Below are positions 20,349 through 33,125 of a stretch of DNA of 64,000 nt, piece after piece. The notes beneath the pieces are model-generated. The model was not told where the DNA came from. It saw nothing but the letters and a program-made list of their open reading frames with translations, and searched no databases. The stretch is from assembly GCF_026914185.1 (NCBI RefSeq), contig NC_070563.1:6965001-7029000 (forward strand), given 5' to 3'. A program made the position numbers and the translations under genes. How positions within the stretch are numbered: the stretch's first letter is position 1; the number at the start of each line of letters is the position of its first letter. Origin of the DNA: Puccinia triticina (lineage: Eukaryota; Basidiomycota; Pucciniomycetes; Pucciniales; Pucciniaceae).

Positions 20349-23300
20349 GAAACTACCAAATTAGTGGTATTTGGCAACTGATCAAATTGTGGCTGCTACA
20401 TTTGGGGGTTTTGTGGTCATTCAAGGAACCCAATGAATTTCTGAGGGCATGTTAACATTTTGGTACCAATATCATGGCGGAAATCCCACGCTGCGCTGAG
20501 ATATAGTGGGAGAAACACCAGGGAACTACCAAATTAGTGATATTTGGCAATGGATCACATTGTAGCTGCTACATTTGGGGGTTTTGTGGTCATTCAAGGT
20601 ACAGATTGAGACTTTGAGGGCATGTGAACATTTTGGTACCAATATCATGGAAGAACTTCCACGCTGCACTGAGATATAGTGGCAGAAACACCAAGAAACT
20701 GCCAAATGAGTCATATTTGGCAACTGATCACATTGTGGCTGCTACATTTGGGGGTTTTGTGGTCATTCAAGGGACACAGTAAATCTTGGACCGCATTTGA
20801 TCATTTTTGTACCAACATCATGGAAGAACTCCCATGCTGCGCTGGGATATAGTGGCAGAAACACCAGGAAACTAGCAAATTAGTCATATTTGGCAGCTGA
20901 TCACATTGTGGCTGCTACATTTGGAGGTTTTGAGGTCATTCAAGGTAAAAGATGATCCCTTGAGGCCATTTGATCATTTTTGTACCAATATCATGGAAGA
21001 ACTCCCATGCTGCGCTGAGATATAGTGGGAGAAACACCAAGAAACTACCAAATTAGTCATATTTGGCAACTGATCACATGGTGGCTGCTACATCTGGGGG
21101 TTTTGTCGTCATTCAAGGTACATATTGAATCTTTGAGGGCATGTGAACATTTTGGTACCAACATCATGGAAGAAGTCCCATGCTGCGCTGAGATATAGTG
21201 GCAGAAACACCAAGAAACTACCAAATTAGTCATGTTTGGCAACTGATCACATTGTGGCTGCTACATTTGGGGTTTTTGTGGTCATTCAAGGTACACAATG
21301 AATCTTTGAGGGAATGTGAACATTTTGGTACCAATATCATGGAAGAACTCCCATGCTGCGCTGAGATATAGTGGGAGAAACACCAGGAGACTACCAAATT
21401 AGTGATATTTGGCAAAGGATCACATTGTGGCTGCTACATTTGGGGGTTTTGTGGTCATTTAAGATACCCAATGAATCTCTGAGGGCATGTGATCATTTGG
21501 GTACCAATATCATGGAAGAATTCCCACGCTGGGTTGAGATATAGGGGCAGAAACACCAAGAAACTACCAAATTAGTGATATTTGGCAACTGATCAAATTG
21601 TGGCTGCTACATTTGGGGGTTTTGTGGTCATTCAAGGTACCCAATGAATCTCTGAGGGCATTTGACCATTTTTGTACCAATATCATGGAAGAACTCCCAT
21701 GCTGCGCTGGGATATAGTGGCAGAAACACCATGAAACTACCAAATTAGTCATATTTGGCAACTGATCACATTTTGGCTGCTACATTTGGAGGTTTTGAGG
21801 TCATTCAAGGGAAACCATGATCCCTTGAGGCCAGTTGATCATTTTTGTACCAATATCATGGAAGAACTCCCATGCTGCGCTGAGATATAGTGGCAGAAAC
21901 ACCAAGAAACTACCAAATTAGTCGTGTTTGGCAACTGATCACATTATGGCTGGTTCATTTGGGGGTTTTGTGGTCATTCAAGGTACACAATGAATCTTTG
22001 AGGGAATGTGAACATTTTGGTACCAATATCATTGAAGAACTCCCATGCTGGCCTGAGATATAGTGGCAGAAATACCAAGAACTCCACCAAATTAGTGATA
22101 TTTGGCAACTGATCCCATTGCGGCTGCTACGTTTGGGGGTTTTGTGGTCATTCAAGGGACACAGTGAATCTTTTACGCATTTGATCATTTTTTTACCAAT
22201 ATCATGGAAGAACTCCCACGCTGCGCTGGGATATAGTGGCAGAAACACCATGAAACTACCAAATTAGTCATATTTGGCAACGGATCACATTGTAGCTGCT
22301 ACTTTTGGGAGTTTTGTGGTCATTTGAGGTACAAATTAAGACTTTGAGGGCATGTGAACATTTTGGTACCAACATCATGGAAGAACTCCCATCCTGCGCT
22401 GGGATATAGTGGCAGAAACACCAAGAAACTACCAAATTAGTCGTATTTGGCAACTGATCACATGATGGCTGCTTCATTTGGGGGTTTTGTGGTCATTCAA
22501 GGTACACAATGAGGGAATGTGAACATTTTGGTACCAATATAATGGAAGAACTCCCATTCTGGGCTGAGATATAGTGGCAGAAACACCAAGAAACTACCAA
22601 ATTAGTCATGTTTGGCAACTGATCACATTGTGGCTGCTACATTTGGGGTTTTTGTGGTCATTCAAGGTACACAATGAATCTTTGAGGGAATTTCAACATT
22701 TTGGTACCAATATCATGGAAAAACTTCCATGCTGTGCTGAGATATAGTGGCAGAAACACCAGGAAACTACCAAATTAGTGATATTTGGCAACAGATCACA
22801 TTGTAGCTGCTACTTTTGGGGGTTTTGTCGTCATTTGAGGTACAAATTGAGACTTTGAGGGAATGTGAACATTTTGGTACCAACATCATGGAAGAACTCC
22901 CATGCTGCGCTGAGATATAGTGGCAGAAACACCAAGAAACTACCAAAATAGTGATATTTGCCAACCAATCACATTGTCGCTGATATATTTGGGGGTTTTG
23001 TGGTCACTAAAGGTACAAAGTGAATCTTTGAGGGCATTTGAACATTTTGGTACAAATATCATGGAAGAACTCCCACGCTGCGCTGAGATATAGTGGGAGA
23101 AACACCAGGAAACTACCAACTTAGTGATATTTGGCAAGGGATCACATTGTGGCTGCTACATTTGGGGGTTTTGTGGTCATTCAAGGTACACAGTCAATCT
23201 TTGAGGGCATGTGAACATTTTGGTAGCAATACCATGGAAGAACTCCCACGCTGCCCTGAGATATAGTGGGAGAAACACCAGGAGACTACCAAATTAGTGA

Positions 23301-25145
23301 TAGTTGGCCACCAATCACATTGTAGCTGCCACATTTGGAGGTTTTGTGGTAATGCAAGGCACACAACAAATCTGTAAGGGCATTGGATAATTCCGGTACC
23401 AATATCATGGAAGAATTCCCACGCTGGGTTGAGATATAGGGGCAGAAACACCAAGAAACTACCAAATTAGTGATATTTGGCAAGTGATCACATTTTGGCT
23501 GCTACATTTGGAGGTTTTGAGGTCATTCAAGGTAAACCATGATCCCTTGAGGCCAGTTGATCATTTTTGTACCAATATCATGGAAGAACTCCCATGCTGC
23601 GCTGAGATATAGTGGCAGAAACACCAAGAAACTACCAAATTAGTCGTGTTTGGCAACTGATCACATTATGGCTGCTTCATTTGGGGGTTTTGTGGTCATT
23701 CAAGGTACACAATGAATCTTTGAGGGAATGTGAACAGTTTGGTACCAATATCATGGAAGAACTCCCATGCTGGGCTGAGATATAGTGGCAGAAATACCAA
23801 GAACTCTACCAAATTAGTGATATTTGGCAACTGATCCCATTGCAGCTGCTACGTTTGGGGGTTTCGTGGTTATTCAAGGGACACAGTGAATCTTTGACGC
23901 ATTTGATCATTTTTGTACCAATATCATGGAAGAAATACCATGCTGCGCTGGGATATAGTGGCAGAAACACCATGAAACTACCAAATTAGTCATATTTGGC
24001 AACGGATCACATTGTAGCTGCTACTTTTGGGAGTTTTGTGGTCATTTGAGGTACAAATTGAGACTTTGAGGGCATGTGAACATTTTGGTACCAACATCAT
24101 GGAAGAACTCCCATCCTGCGCTGGGATATAGTGGCAGAAACACCAAGAAACTACCAAATTAGTCGTATTTGGCAACTGATCACATTATGGCTGCTTCATT
24201 TGGGGGTTTTGTGGTCATTCAAGGTACACAATGAATCTTTGAGGGAATTTCAACATTTTGGTACCAATATCATGGAAAAACTTCCATGCTGTGCTGAGAT
24301 ATGGTGGCAGGAACACCAGGAAACTACCAAATTAGTGATATTTGGCAACGGATCACATTGTAGCTGCTACTTTTGGGAGTTTTGTGGTCATTTGAGGTAC
24401 AAATTGAGACTTTGAGGGCATGTTAACATTTTTGTCCCAACATCATGGAAGAACTCCCATCCTGCGCTGAGATATAGTGGCAGAAACACCAAGAAACTAC
24501 CAAATTAGTCATATTTGGCAACTGATCACATTTTGGCTGCTACGTTTGGGGGTTTTGTCGTCATTCAAGGTACATAATGAATCTTTGAGGGCATGTGAAA
24601 ATTTTGGTACCAACATCATGGAAGAACTCCCATGCTGCACTGAGATATAGTGGCAGAAACACCAAGAAACTACCAAATTAGTGATATTTGGCAACTGATC
24701 ACATTGTGGCTGCTACATTTGGGGGTTTTGTGGTCATTCAAGGTACACAATAAGTCTTTAAGGGCATGTGAAAATTTTGGTACCACTATCATGGAAGAAC
24801 TCCCATGCTGCGCTGGGATATAGTGGCAGAACACCAAGAAACTACCAAATTAGTGATATTTGGCAACTGATCACATTGTGGCTGCTACATTTGGAGGTTT
24901 TGTGGTCATTCAAGGTACAAAGTGAATCTTTGAGGGCATGTGAACATTTTGGTAGCAATACCATGGAAGAACTCCCATGCTGCCCTGAGATATAGTGGGA
25001 GAAACACCAGGAAACTACCAAATTAGTGATAGTTGGCCACCAATCACATTGTAGCTGCCACATTTGGAGGTTTTGTGGTAATGCAAGGCACACAACAAAT
25101 CTGTAAGGGCATTGGATGATTCCGGTACCAATATCATGGAAGAAC
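20349..25145 (+). repeat. ~173-bp satellite array, left arm part 2
   Basis: About 28 further copies in the same orientation as 12536-14338. Some copies have lost a few bases (for example near 22150 and 22510). Groups of neighbouring copies share variants (a GTCGTATTTGG/GATGGCTGCTTC type near 22440 and 24170, and segments 23490-23990 versus 21750-22260), pointing to higher-order duplication within the array. Confidence 0.92.
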
Positions 25146-25411
25146 TCCTGGATTAATCCTCAAACTTGCAACGTCTTTTTTTCAGCAAGAAAAGAATGGT
25201 GTGTGTCGCATTGATGTTATCAGAAGTCTCCCAGAAATCTCCCAATGTACTTTATTTCAAAAATGGAAAATCATTGACCCCTCACCTCTCTCATAATAAC
25301 ATCCTTCACGTATTGTTAAGTTGGTGTGACCTTACATTTCCCCAAGATATTCAATATCATCTTTGATATGCTACATGCATACAAGGCCTTTTGAAACTAA
25401 TTTGCCATGGA
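25146..25411. other. Non-repetitive core of the giant foldback
   Basis: About 265 bp of unique sequence where satellite orientation flips. One frame is open for 66 codons (25166-25366) but shows no recognisable domain. It may be what is left of an internal element segment. Confidence 0.6.
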
Positions 25412-28400
25412 AATGATCAAATGCCCTCAAAGATTCATTTTTTACCTTGAATGACCACAAAACCCCCAAATGTAGCAGCCACAATGTGATCAGTTGCCAA
25501 ATATGACTAGTTTGGTAGTTTCCTGGTGTTTCTGCCCCTATATCTCAGCCCAGCGTGGGAGTTCTTCCATGATGTTGGTACCAAAATTTTCACATGACCT
25601 CAAAGATTCACTTTGTACCTTGAATGACCACAAAACCCCCAAATGTAGCAGCCACAATGTGATTGGTTGCCAAATATGACTAATTTGGTACTTTCTTGGT
25701 GTTTCTGCAACTGTATCTCAGCCCAACCTGGGATTTCTTTAATGATATTGGCACCAAAATGTTCAACTGCCCTCAAAGACTCAATGTGCACCTTCAATAA
25801 CCACGAAAACCCCAAATGTAGCAGCTACAATGTGATCCGTTGCCAAATACCACTAATTTGATAGTTTCTTGGTGTTTCTGCCACTATATCTCAGCACTGC
25901 GTGGGAGTTCTTCCATTATATTGATACTGAAATGATTAAATGGGCTCAAGGGATCATGTTGTACCTTGAATGACCTCAAAACCTCCAAATGTAGCAACCA
26001 CAATGTGATCAGTTGCCAAATATCACTAATTTGGTAGTTTCTTGGTGTTCCTCCCACTATATCTCATTGCAGCAAGGGAGTTCTTCCATGATATTGGTGC
26101 CAAAATGGTCCCTCAAAGATTCACTGTGTACCTTTAATGACCACAAAACCCCCAAATTTATTAGCTACAATGTGATCCGTGGTGAAATATTACTAATTTG
26201 GTAGTTTCCTGGTGTTTCTCCCACTATATCTCAGGGCAGCGTGGGAGTTCTTCCATGGTATTGCTACCAAAATGTTCACATGCCCTCAAAGATTCACTGT
26301 GTACCTTGAATGACCACAAAACCCCCAAATGTAGCAGCCACAATTTGATCAGTTGCCAAATATCACTAATTTGGTAGTTTCTTGGTGTTTCTGCCCCTAT
26401 ATCTCAACTCAGCGTGGGAGTTCTTCCATGATATTGGTACCCAAATGATCACATGCCCTAAAAAAACCCATTGTGTACCTTGAACAATCACAAAACTCCC
26501 AAATGAAGCAGCCACAATGTGATCAGTTGCCAAATATGACTAATTTGGTAGGTTCTTCCTGTTTCTGCCACTATATCTCAGTGCAGCAAGAGAGTTCTTC
26601 CATCATATTGCTACCAAATTTTTCGCATGCCCTCAAAAATTCACTGTTTACCTTGAATGACCTCAAAACCCCCAAATATAGCAGCTACAATGTGATCCGT
26701 TGCCAAATATCACTAATTTGGTAGTTTCCAGGTGTTTCTCCCACTATATCTCAGCGCAGCGTGGGAGTACTTCCATGATATTGGTACCAAAATGTTCACA
26801 TTCCCTGAAATATTTATTGTGTACCTTGAATGACCACAAAACCCCCAAATGTAGCAGCCACAATGTGATCAGTTGCCAAATATCACGAATTTGGTAGTTT
26901 ATTGGTGTTTTTGCCACTATATCTCAGCACAGCATGGGAGTTCTTTCATGATATTGGCACCAAAATGTTCAAATGCCCTCGAAGATTCATTGTGTACCTC
27001 GAATGACCACAAGTCCCCCAAATGTAGTAGCCACAATGTGATCAGTTGCCAAGTATCACTAATTTGGTAGTTTCTTGGTGTTTCTGCGCCTATATTTCAG
27101 TGCAGCATGGGAGTTCTTTCATGATATTGGTATAAAAATGATCAAATGGCCTCAAGGAATCATGGTGTACCTTGAATGGCCTCAAAACCGTTAAATGTAG
27201 CAGCCACAATGTGATCAGTTGCCAAATATGACCAATTTGGTAGTTTCTTGGTGTTTCTGCCACTATATCTCAGCGCAGTGTGGGAGTTCTTCCATGATAT
27301 TGGTACCAAAATGTTCAAATTCCCTCAGAGATTCATTGTGTACCTTGAATGACTACAAAACCCCCAAATGTAGCAGCCACAATGTGATTAGTTGCCAAAT
27401 ATGACTAATTTGGTAGTTTCTTGGTGTTTCTGCCACTATATCTCAGTGCAGCATGGGATTTCTTCCATGATATTGGTATAAAAATGATCAAATGGCCTCA
27501 AGGGATCATGGTGTACCTTGAATGACCACAAAACCCCCAAATGTAGCAGCCACAATGTCATCAGTTGCCAAATATCACTAATTTGGTAGTTTCTTGGTGT
27601 TTCTGCCACTATATCTCAGGGCAGCATGGGAGTTCTTCCACGATATTGGTACCAAAATGATCAAATGCGGTCAAAGATTCATTGTGTCCGTTGAATGACC
27701 ACAAAACCCCCAAATGTAGCAGCCACAATGTTATCAGTTGCCAAATATCACTAATTTGCTAGCTTCTTGGTGTTTCTGCCACTATATCTCAGCGCAGCAT
27801 GGGAGTTCTTCCATGATATTGGTAAAACAATGTTCACATACCTCAAAGATTCATTGTGTCCGTTGAATGACCACAAAACCTCCAAATGTAGCAGCCACAA
27901 TGTGATCAGTTGCCAAATATCACTAATTTGGTAGTTTCTTGGTGATTCTGCCACTATATCTCAGGAAAGCATGGGAGTGGTATAAAAATGATCAAATGGC
28001 CTCAAGGGATCATGGTGTACCTTGAATGACCTCAAAACCTCCAAATGTAGCCGCCACAATGTGATCAGTTGCCAAATATGACTAATTTGGTAGTTTCTTG
28101 GTGTTTCTGCCACTATATCTCAGTGAAGCATGGGAGTTCTTCCATGATATTGGTACCAAAATGTTCACATGCCCTCAAAAATTCACTTTGTACCTTGAAT
28201 GACCACAAAACCTCCAAATGTAGCAGCCACAATGTGATCAGTTGCCAAATATCACTAATTTGGTAGTTTCTTGGTGTTCTGCCACTATATCCCAGCGCAG
28301 CATGGGAGTTCTTCCATGATAGTGGTACCAAAATTTTCACATGCCCTTAAAGACTCATTGTGTACCTTGAATGACCACAAAACCCCCAAATGTAGCAGCC

Positions 28401-29185
28401 ACAATGTGATCAGTTGCCAAATATCACTAATTTGGTAGTTTCTTGGTGTTTCTGCCACTATATCTGAGTGCAGCATGGGAGTTCTTCCATGATGTTGGTA
28501 CCAAAATGATCAAATGAGGTCAAAGATTCACTGTGTACCTTGATCAACCACAAAACCCCCAAATGTAGCAGCCACAATGTCATCAGTAGCCAAATATGAC
28601 TAATTTGGTAGTTTCTTGGTGTTTCTGCCACTATATCTCAGGGCAGCTTGGGAGTTCTTCCATGATATTGGTACCAAAATTTTCACATGCCCTCAAAGTC
28701 GCAATTTGTACCTTGAATGACCACAAAACCCACAAATGTAGCAGCTACAATGTGATCCGTTGCCAAACATCACTAATTTGGTAGTATCCTGCTGTTTCTC
28801 CCACTATATCTCAGCGCAGTCTGGGAGTTCTTCCATGATATTGGTACCAAAATGTTCCCATGCCCTTAAAGATTCACCTTGTACCTTTAATTACCACAAA
28901 ACCCCCAAATGTAGCAGCCACAATGTGATCAGTTGCCAAATATAACTAATTCGGTAGTTTTATGGTGTTCCCGCCACTATATCTCAGGGCAGCGTGGGAG
29001 TTCTTCCATGATATTGGTACAAAAATGATCAAATGGCCTCAACGGATCATGGTGTACCTCGAATGACCTTAAAACCTCCAAATGTAGCAACCACAATGTG
29101 ATCAGTTGCAAAATATCACTGATTTGGTAGCTTCCTGGTGTTTCTCCCACTATACCTCAGCGCAGCGTGGGAGTTCTTCCATGAT
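25412..29185 (-). repeat. ~173-bp satellite array, right arm in reverse orientation
   Basis: About 22 copies of the same unit, reverse complemented. It is shorter than the left arm (about 3.8 kb against 6.6 kb without the copia). ATTTGGTAGTTTCTTGGTG and CCAAATGTAGCAGCCAC recur at ~173-bp spacing. Confidence 0.92.
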
Positions 29186-29716
29186 ATAAGACACCCTACT
29201 CAAATCTAGTACAAATGCTAAATCAATCTCAGGCCTAGTAGAAATTTAGGATATTGGATATGATGAGTCATATATACAAGCCATTAAATTTGAACAAAAT
29301 TGATGTAGCATGATATATTGAGACTGATTGTTTTTTTTTTTTTTTTTTTTTTTTTTGGAAAGTAGATTTCAACACTTCTGCAAGGTTCAAGTCACAATAA
29401 TTCATGCCTCCCCATTCCTCCTCCCCTCTCCCCCTCCCTGCCTGACTTAACAGACTATTTTTTCTCAGGAATAATTCATACGAGTATGTAAAAATGACCT
29501 ATTTGATCTGGTAACAAAATGAAGCTTTTACTATGGTTGAAAACTTAGAAAGGAGGAAATCAAGAGAAAGAGAGATGATAGAAGGGTTATGATGTTGCAG
29601 GAAGGAAACAAATTTAAGAGAAATTTCAAAAAAAAAAAAAAGATCAATATAATTTGATCAATATATGCCATATCAATCAATATATGCCTTCCCAAATTCA
29701 TCCATGTTTGTAGTGA
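29186..29716 (-). repeat. Right terminal inverted repeat of giant foldback
   Basis: About 530 bp, reverse complement of 12050-12535, with a T-run of about 26 near 29331-29356 not matched in length on the left. Confidence 0.85.
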
Positions 29717-29727
29717 GTAAGCTTGAG
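29717..29727. repeat. Possible 11-bp target duplication, right copy
   Basis: GTAAGCTTGAG, one mismatch from GTAAGCTTAAG at 12039-12049. Confidence 0.55.
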
Positions 29728-30929
29728 AGTAGGTTTGGTCAGGTTTTAATCGTTGGATAGACGAAAAAAACTGAGTTTTTTATGGTTTTATGGGTTTATA
29801 AGGGTAATTTCCCGGCCAGGCTCGGTGATGCCAAGAGCAATATAGCTCCTCTAGCTACACCGGCGACAGAGCACGGTGCGGTGGTAAGCGCGATAAGAGC
29901 GCGGTGAGAAGGGTAAAAAATAACTCAAAGTTATTTTTAAGAGAAAACCCAAGAGGGTTGTAACGGAGGGGCCAGGAGCGCCTGGGGTATTTAAGTGCCC
30001 TCCGGTGGTCTTACAGGGCCTGCGCACGATATGCGCAGGGGTGGTTATGGAACCTGTGACTTCTGGGGCCCAATTAAGGGTGTTTTTTGAACGTACTAAC
30101 GTTCCCAGGGCAAGGGATATGATCCCAATAAAGAAAGAAGGAAACAGCGGACTTACTCTTAAAGAGGGTCCGCGAAAGAAGACGTCAGACAACTCAAAGA
30201 ACCAAAATCGTAACTATACTGGCAAGCGACCAGTCGGGTAGACAGGGCGGGGCAGGTATGGCGACGAGGTGGTTGGTATGAATCTGGGGAGGCTTCTTCT
30301 TGCTCAGAATCCTCCCTTTATATATTCTTGCGGCGACCGGTAGGGTTGCCGTTCCTATTGCAAATTACTCGCGGCTTCTCGGCCGGGGACATAGCTAGTT
30401 CGGACAGGAGTGATCTCGAGTTCTACTACTCTGACCACTCCTGTTCACTGTTCTCATTATTGAATGTAGCTCTTCCTTGGTCCGAGGAAGAGTTTTTCAT
30501 TCAGGACGTCTATTCTCGGTTGAGAACTTTGGGCTGGGGGAGAGTAGACTGTTCACTTTATTGCTATTCTCCTCCGGCCGGCTCCACTCAATCAGTTCTA
30601 TTGTCACTTCTTAGAACAATAGGACAGGAGAATGTCTAGCACTCGTTCTCTTGGCTTGAGAATGCTTTTGTATCCCATTCTCTTGTTATAAGAACGGGTT
30701 TCACTCATAACTACATTCTTTCTCCAGCCAATACCTGCGGCCAGAGTTTGTACACTCTCTCCTCGATTCTATCAATCGTTCGAGGGGAGGGTTTTTGCAT
30801 ATTCATATTCTTATTTGCGGCGCTCTGCGCCGCACTCAGTGCTCAAAAAGTCGTAGTCGCTAAAGCTGTGTAGGTTTCGCGACTACTTGGCGCTCTGCGC
30901 CGCAAACAGTATGCACAGTTAGCAACACA
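29728..30929 (-). repeat. Probable LTR or 5' region of gypsy element B
   Basis: If the foldback is removed, this joins the leader of element B. On the minus strand it would start TGTGTTGCT at 30929, has a TATA box (TATATAAAGGGAGG) near 30317, and contains twin GCGGCGCAGAGCGCC palindromes near 30820 and 30890. No second copy is in the window, so the LTR call is an inference. Plus-strand ORFs here are chance frames. Confidence 0.4.
30316..30325 (-). promoter_or_regulatory. Putative TATA box of element B LTR
   Basis: The minus strand reads ATATATAAAGGG, well placed within the presumed U3 of the minus-strand element B. Confidence 0.45.
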
Positions 30930-32125
30930 TGTACAATTGTTAGCTGGGCTCTAACTTATTCTAGTAGCCCGGCTGACAAGCTCAGCATATGTTGCAAAGA
31001 GTGTATTCTTTTGGCCAAAGAAAATTGGGGCCATTTGGAGCACCATGATAAGGTTTCAGGGGATTTCCTATTAAGGAAATCTGCCAAATTAACCCCCTGT
31101 TCCACAAGGCCTTCCTGATGGTTTCTACTGCTGTAAATCTCAACATATTTTCTAGACAGTGTATCTATATTGCTGTAAAAATTTGGGAGTGTTTGGGTGC
31201 TCCAGTGAGGAGATATAAATATTTCTCTATTTTCTGGGATTTTTTGTAAAATTAAAATCCTGACTCCTTCTTGGGATTGTGGAATTACAATTCCGACTCC
31301 CAAAACGCCACCGGGTCAAAATTTGGTCATGAGGCCCCAGGGAAGACGTCCCAAGGCCGTCGCAATGTAAACTCCTTTTGGGAGTCAATTTTGTAATTTG
31401 AGGGAGTTGATTTCTCAACCCCCTTTTTCAAATGTGCTGGTTTGTCAAAACTTTGAGAACCCTAACTGTAAGGTAGACTTAACCTGTCAAATATTTTCTT
31501 CAATTAAATGCATGGATTTATCATATTCAACAGATTGCTTTCAACACCATTTTATTAATCATATTCATACACAGTCTTGTGCAGATACAAGGCTTTTTGT
31601 TGGTACTGGGTCTTGTGCTGCAGTGCAGCATTAAACTTATCAGTAGCAGCGTCAATATGGTTATATCCAAATTGAATCTTTGGGAATGGGTGGCTTGTGG
31701 CAGCCTGCAATGTGTTTGTTACTTCTGCTCAGAGATAAAACAAGAGGAACATACCTTTGCGCGGGCGCCATGATCCACCAAAGGGAAATAAAACCAGCAA
31801 AGAAACAGAGAAAAAAACATAAAAAATAAATATGAGGGTAGGGATGCAGAGATCACACAAAACACAGGCTATGTATAGCATTTGGCACAAGAGAAGCCAT
31901 GAGATGGTGTTTTTTTGGGGGGGGAGGAAGGGGGGGGGGGCTATGTGATGAGTCAGATGGAGTACCTATTGAGGGAAGGCAGCAGGGAAGAGTCGGAGCC
32001 AGAAAATTGTATTCTGATGATCCTTCATCCATCCATTTTGTGACCTGGATAGACACAAGGGAGAAAGGGATGTCTCTGAGTATTTGATGGTGAGGAAGCG
32101 GATGGAAGAGTAAGGCATTGCTCAC
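30930..32125. other. Gene-poor stretch
   Basis: A 115-codon minus frame (30956-31303) has no recognisable domain and I do not call it a gene. Homopurine runs lie at 31914-31943. The part near 31850-32120 may contain decayed downstream introns and exons of the RhoGEF pseudogene that follows. Confidence 0.45.
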
Positions 32126-33125
32126 CTGGGTGATCTGCAGCGGTAGTGTGTGATTCTCCTCTGCATAGTATTAGGATGGAGAAGTAATGCTTGAATTCTA
32201 GGCCCTTGACTTTGAAACAATTGGGCCGGTCAGCAACGGTGTTTCGGAGTCTCAAGTTGGCAAGGGTGCGGGAGGCGTTAGCCTAGTTGCTGCAGTAGTG
32301 CCTGAATACCTCAACGCCCTGGATTTAGTTGAGCACGATTTAGCCAATGACCTGGACCTGGGCGCCGGTTGTCTGGGCCTGGCGGCCCTACAGCGCGCTC
32401 ACAAACGGCGTCCCGAACAGTACGATCTCCTTGACGTTTGCAAAGATGGTTGTCAACCCCCGCACGCCAATCAGCGGCTCGAGCTCCTGGTAAAACACCT
32501 ACGAGAGCATCTGGTAGATCTCGGGGAAGCCCACATCCATCTGGATCAGCTTGTATATTGCTTCCTGGCGGTGCTGCTCCTTCTTGGAATAGAGCAGCAA
32601 GGCAAAGTCTGATAAATAGGTACATGGAAGGTACAAGTAGTTTTGTCAGTGTTGGGCAGGGGTAGAAGGTTGGGCCAAGGAGTGAGGAGGACACTTACAT
32701 TTCCAGGATAGCCATTGATTTGATGGTGAGGTTGCTAGTGGTCAATAGCCAGCGTGGTGGTTGAGAGTGTTTGTCAAAGGTGTGGATGGGGCCTCTGACG
32801 GACAGAAGACACCAGCTATCGGGTGCTTCTGGCAGGGTGAAGCTTGAGCGGGCGGTCGCAGATGAGATGGATATTACCATGCACAAGAGCCAAAAGCAAA
32901 GGCTTTGTTATTGAGGGGACGGCCGCGCCGTTGGCGTGGATTCAAGTGCAAACATTGGGGGCTGTTGATGGGGTTTGAGTTGCTCGCAGATTGGGCAGTT
33001 TCTGGATATTGTTCAGGATCCATTTTGACTCCGGATGGTCTGCCGAGCGACTGAGAGTCAATTAGTGACATCATCATAATGAAGGAAGAACCAGGGACCA
33101 TGGTTGTTGTCGTCATCACGCGCAA
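32126..33125 (-). pseudogene. Decayed RhoGEF (Dbl-homology) gene
   Basis: A Dbl-homology core is readable in one minus-strand frame from about 32610: KKEQHRQEAIYKLIQ, then LTTIFANVKEIVLFGTPF, GRQA, then YCSN and ANASRTLANLRLRN. A frameshift follows near 32140, where MQRRITHY and PLQITQ in another frame match the conserved QRITRYPLL end of the domain. Five in-frame stops interrupt it: 32499-32501, 32388-32390, 32340-32342, 32325-32327 and 32283-32285 (three TAG, two TAA). Upstream minus frames to 33125 probably represent N-terminal exons. RhoGEFs activate Rho/Cdc42 GTPases in polarity and wall integrity. Whether it is closer to Cdc24 or Rom-type GEFs cannot be told. Confidence 0.72.

Larger units (their letters stand above)
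12050..29716. mobile_element. 17.7-kb giant foldback element with satellite arms
   Basis: Both ends carry the same sequence in opposite orientation, starting TCACTACAAACATGGATG at 12050 and ending in its complement at 29716. Inside, about 485 bp on the left and 530 bp on the right of terminal unique sequence mirror each other. Inward of these are tandem arrays of a ~173-bp unit, in one orientation from 12536 to 25145 and in the opposite orientation from 25412 to 29185. A ~265-bp core separates them. Removing the internal copia leaves 11.65 kb. It has no transposase gene. A near-perfect 11-bp direct flank suggests insertion as a unit; a MULE-like or Drosophila FB-like foldback is the closest known analogy. 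Confidence 0.78.

Noticed and set aside
12953..28945. Many 60-100-codon frames with a shared PNMTNLVVSWCFCHYIS-like sequence, suggesting a repeated small protein family.
   Set aside because: They are translations of the ~173-bp satellite; when the period is 174 the frame simply repeats. Copies have indels, no conserved start context and no selection against stops at unit boundaries.
12536..29185. Regular spaced repeats as a possible CRISPR-like array.
   Set aside because: The whole 173-bp unit is repeated without unique spacers, and the genome is eukaryotic.
30005..30241. Plus-strand ORF in the presumed LTR of element B.
   Set aside because: On the strand opposite to the element, short, no domain.
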